Assembly: GCA_003023105.1 (NCBI GenBank)
Contig: PXSZ01000070.1
Span: 1 to 52,025 of the forward strand
Direction of reading: 5' to 3'
DNA length: 52,025 nucleotides
Origin: Bacteroidetes bacterium QH_10_64_37
Lineage (GTDB): Bacteria; Bacteroidota; Rhodothermia; Rhodothermales; Salinibacteraceae
The notes under the pieces were generated by a model that did no database searches, was not told the DNA's origin, and saw only the letters and a program-made list of their open reading frames with translations. Below, in pieces: positions 48,780-52,025 of this stretch. The position numbers were made by a program, and so were the translations under genes. The stretch's first letter is position 1; each line of letters starts with the position of its first letter.

Positions 48780-50189
48780 ATGACACCGTTTTCCTCCGGT
48801 TCGACGATGCGTCCGATGCGCCTCTGGACCGCCGGTCTGAAACGAGGGGTTCTGCTTGTGGGCCTCGTTGTGCTGGCGGGAGCGTGCCGACGCCCCCAGC
48901 CCTCCACGCAGAGCTACCTGGAGGGACGGGTGGTCGTCGACTCCATGGGCGCCACGGTGGATGATTACAGCGGCTTTCGGGTGCTGGTGCTCCGTCCGGA
49001 CGGGAGGCAGCTCGACACCCTCGGCCACGCCCGAACCGGTCGGGACGGGCGCTTTCGCATGACAATTACCGCCCCCGCCCGCGCCGTCTACCCGCTTACG
49101 CTGTGGGGACCGGCGGGCCGTCGGCTCCTGGCCCGTACCGAGTACGTGGTGGCCCCCGGCGACTCCGGCACGCTCCAGGTTGAGCTTCCCCTCCAGCGAC
49201 GCGCCCTCCACCCGGAGTCCCCCGAAAACCGAGCCCTCCGGGCCTACCGAAACGCGATGAGCATGCACCGGCGCATGCTGACGCAACGACCGGAGGCCGA
49301 CACCTCCTCCTCCAACACCCGGGCCCAAATCCTTCGGCTGACCAGCAGCACCCTCTGGAGCCTCCGGGAGCGCTACCCGGGCACCTACGCCGCGCAATTT
49401 GCTGCCGTCGAGTCGCTGTCGTTCCTCGAAGGCTGGAACGACTCGCTGGTGGTGGCCCGCACCCGGCAGATTTCCCCCTCCAGCTCGCGCTATCTCGACG
49501 CGGTGCGCATCGCGCGGCGGGCCGAGGCGCGGCGACACGGGCACCGAGCCGCCTTGGCCCTCATCGATACCTTCCAGGGGCAGGCCGCCACTCCTCGACA
49601 ACAGGCGGGCGTAAAGGCCGTCCGAATCCAGGCGTTTCTGGACAGCTTGCAATTCGAGGCCGCCTTTTCCGCCGCCCAGGAACTGAAGGCCGAGCACTCG
49701 CCCACGCGCTGGGCGAAATGGGCCGACCGCGTACGGTACGAGGCGAAGCACCTCATGCCCGGCCGAACCGCCCCCGACCTGACGTTTCAGACGCTCAGCG
49801 CCGACACTCTCTCCCTCCATGACTTTTGGGGCCGGCCCGTCGTCCTCGAATACTACCGCCCCAACACCGACCTCTATACCCTGCAGCGGCCCCTGCGCAA
49901 TGCGCTGTACGAGACGACCCGCCCCGACTCCGTCGCATTCCTTTCGATCTCCGTCCAGCCCGACTCGCTGGTCAACCGGGCCTTCCTTCAAAACCGGCGC
50001 TTGCCGGGGCACAAGGTGGTCGCGGCGCGGGGACGCGAGGATCCCATCGTCACGAAATACAACGTGGGCCGTGTGCCCACCTGGTTCCTCATCGACGAGG
50101 ACGGAACGATCGTGGACCGGTACCGGGCGAGTGAGCTCCCGACTCTTCGACGGGATCTGACCGAAACGCTCCGTCCCGCTCGGCCTTGA
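48780..50189 (+). CDS. Thioredoxin-fold lipoprotein without CxxC
   Basis: 469 residues. Lipoprotein signal (about 20-36) ends VLAGAC. A beta domain (about 44-130, YLEGRVVVDSMGATVDDYSG) resembling the DUF4369/carboxypeptidase-like module, a helical linker (about 145-320), then an AhpC/TSA/TlpA-like thioredoxin domain (about 325-465: GRTAPDLTFQTLSADTLSLH; GRPVVLEYYRPNTDLYTL; VGRVPTWFLIDEDGTIVDRY). The site that normally holds WCxxC reads YYRPNTD, so no redox Cys exists; the cis-Pro in RVPTWF remains. It starts 10 bases after gatB. Likely binding or structural. Confidence 0.75.
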   Translation: MTPFSSGSTMRPMRLWTAGLKRGVLLVGLVVLAGACRRPQPSTQSYLEGRVVVDSMGATVDDYSGFRVLVLRPDGRQLDTLGHARTGRDGRFRMTITAPARAVYPLTLWGPAGRRLLARTEYVVAPGDSGTLQVELPLQRRALHPESPENRALRAYRNAMSMHRRMLTQRPEADTSSSNTRAQILRLTSSTLWSLRERYPGTYAAQFAAVESLSFLEGWNDSLVVARTRQISPSSSRYLDAVRIARRAEARRHGHRAALALIDTFQGQAATPRQQAGVKAVRIQAFLDSLQFEAAFSAAQELKAEHSPTRWAKWADRVRYEAKHLMPGRTAPDLTFQTLSADTLSLHDFWGRPVVLEYYRPNTDLYTLQRPLRNALYETTRPDSVAFLSISVQPDSLVNRAFLQNRRLPGHKVVAARGREDPIVTKYNVGRVPTWFLIDEDGTIVDRYRASELPTLRRDLTETLRPARP

Positions 50190-50199
50190 AGGGACGCCG

Positions 50200-50265
50200 C
50201 AGACGTCCAACGTCTCCGTGCGTCCTCCCCCACTCCCATGCTCCCGCACCCACACATTTCCACAC
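50200..50265 (+). repeat. Composite of the AAAGAC-family element and a CTCCC tract
   Basis: CAACGTCTCCGTGCGTC (50209-50225) matches the core of elements at 3551 and 42168, and is followed at once by CCTCCCCCACTCCCATGCTC and more C-rich text. The two repeat families adjoin here as they do within ~60 bases at 3551-3690. Confidence 0.45.
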
Positions 50266-50438
50266 GGGACGTTTGCTCGGTTCGTTCTGTTTGAATACAC
50301 GCCCCGATGGATCCTTCAGGAAATTGGACCGTGAAGAACTTGAAGCAGGCCGCACTGTCCGCATGCTTGGCTCGTCTCCCTCCATACCCCAGCGGTCGAG
50401 TCGTCGCCGTCCTTCCTCCAAATAACCTCTGCATACCC

Positions 50439-51011
50439 GTGCCTTCCCCGCTCTCCGGAACCCTCTCGTACATCAAGAACTTCCTCCGGGATCAGGATGT
50501 CGCGGCGATTGCGCCCTCCTCCTCCTTCCTGGTCCAACGCGTCTGCAAGTGGATCGACTTCGACGAAGATCAGGTCATCGTCGAATACGGGCCGGGGAAC
50601 GGGGTCTTCAGTGAGTTTATTCTCGACCACATGACACCCGGCTCCACCCTCCTCCTCATCGAGAGCAACCCGGACTTCGTAGAAACCCTGAAAGAGATGA
50701 CAGCGGACGATCCCCGAGCCCTCGTGGTAGAGGACCGCGCCGAACGCATCGTCGACATCCTCGACGCGCACAACATCGACGCAGTGGACTACATCGTGTC
50801 CGGCATTCCCTTCTCGTTTCTCGACACAGAGACGAAGCACGAGCTGCTCATCCGCACGCGGGATGTGCTGTCGGAGGAGGGAAAGTTCCTGGTCTACCAG
50901 AACTACAACCACATGGAGGCCCCGCTGCAGAACCACTTCGCGGAGGTCACCAAGGAATACGAGCCCCGAAACATTCCCCCGACGATGTGCGCCTACGAGG
51001 CACGGAAGTAG
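50439..51011 (+). CDS. Class I SAM-dependent methyltransferase (phospholipid N-methyltransferase-like)
   Basis: 190 residues from a GTG. LSYIKNFLRDQDVAAIAPSS resembles the N-terminus of KsgA/PmtA-like enzymes; the SAM-binding motif is IVEYGPGNGVFSEFIL, followed by LLLIESNPDFVETLKE (acidic end of strand 2) and YIVSGIPFSFLDTETKHELL with the catalytic-loop SGIPFS. The SGIPFS (not NIPY) loop points to phospholipid N-methyltransferase rather than rRNA dimethyltransferase. The frame extends upstream to 50307 without matching the family. Confidence 0.8.
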   Translation: MPSPLSGTLSYIKNFLRDQDVAAIAPSSSFLVQRVCKWIDFDEDQVIVEYGPGNGVFSEFILDHMTPGSTLLLIESNPDFVETLKEMTADDPRALVVEDRAERIVDILDAHNIDAVDYIVSGIPFSFLDTETKHELLIRTRDVLSEEGKFLVYQNYNHMEAPLQNHFAEVTKEYEPRNIPPTMCAYEARK

Positions 51012-51056
51012 AGTCGCCTATCTCTTTCCACTCTGCGAACACAGCCTCCACCTCCC

Positions 51057-51839
<783 letters not shown>

Positions 51840-52025
51840 GAATGCCTCTAAAGCTGTTTGGCGGACTGTCTACGGCCTGCGACCTCGCGGCTCTCGTGCA
51901 GAACGGCTTCTGCACTTCCCCGGTAGCGCCGCTACAGGGGTCGTTTGAGCGCCGTTCATGCACGTCGCCCGCTGTGTCTCGGCTTCATATCCATCCACCA
52001 AACATCTTCTCTGCTCTTCATTCCT

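Noticed and set aside
47244..50300. Very long minus-strand open frame opposite gatB and the lipoprotein
   Set aside because: It is a GC-rich shadow: it covers two well-supported genes on the plus strand, and its translation is rich in Arg/His/Gly/Val with no domain pattern.
51840..52025. Possible start of another gene after tpiA
   Set aside because: No frame of useful length with family features is visible before the window ends; I see nothing I can support.

Overview
The window is GC-rich (roughly 62-65% by eye), gene-dense and encodes mostly acidic proteins. The gene set points to a Rhodothermota/Bacteroidota-type halophile close to Salinibacter: a SusC-like TonB receptor with a carboxypeptidase-regulatory domain, lamin-tail-domain secreted protein, YtxJ-type bacilliredoxin, ClpC with an acidic tail, a multi-PAS hybrid kinase of the kind common in halophiles, and few Shine-Dalgarno sites. 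This assignment is inference from gene content; no rRNA is present.

Layout. 1-6.6 kb: the 3' end of a carbon-nitrogen hydrolase, small membrane proteins (CopD/DUF2269-like, DUF2905, FxsA), a double TerB-like protein, an M24 aminopeptidase and an APC permease. 6.7-9.5 kb: a large TonB-dependent receptor on the minus strand. 9.5-10.6 kb: a graveyard holding a C-terminal scrap of a BNR/VPS10-type glycosidase and fused remnants of an AbiEi/AbiEii toxin-antitoxin pair, directly beside a tRNA-Leu. 10.7-21 kb: a tandem cytidine deaminase-like protein, CaCA antiporter, S8 protease, VWA membrane protein, M20 amidohydrolase and lamin-tail protein. 21-22.3 kb: an intact Xre/RES toxin-antitoxin pair followed by gene scraps, including an Fn3 C-terminus. 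22.4-30.8 kb: HesB/IscA-type protein, ClpC with a clear terminator, Dph6-like ATPase, double Usp, oligoendopeptidase F, and a YtxJ-TlpA redox pair. 30.8-36.5 kb: a small MerR-like protein, two convergently overlapping unknown genes, a YdjM-like membrane protein, MscS channel, OsmC and a quinone oxidoreductase. 36.5-42 kb: a VapBC pair with a truncated toxin, an M1 aminopeptidase, a lipoprotein, a ZIP transporter and tRNA-Asp. 42.3-52 kb: a cysteine-poor FmdB-like protein, an 1171-residue REC-PAS-GAF-PAS histidine kinase beside a 2Fe-2S ferredoxin, then gatB, a cysteine-less thioredoxin-fold lipoprotein, a methyltransferase and tpiA.

Most of the window is housekeeping and transport with accessory material at three places (9.5-10.6, 21-22.3 and 36.5-37.1 kb), all of it toxin-antitoxin related and two of three broken. 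Intergenic DNA carries at least three dispersed sequence families: pyrimidine-rich CTCCC tracts, a GACGGCGGTCCGCCGTC-like palindrome, and an AAAGACcTCGGAcGTCT element. I did not find a CRISPR array, an intact IS element, a prophage or a convincing wholly new multi-gene system. The best leads for novelty are the overlapping unknown pair at 31.4-32.5 kb, the ferredoxin/hybrid-kinase neighbourhood, a possible unannotated transcript upstream of tRNA-Asp, and the repeat families.
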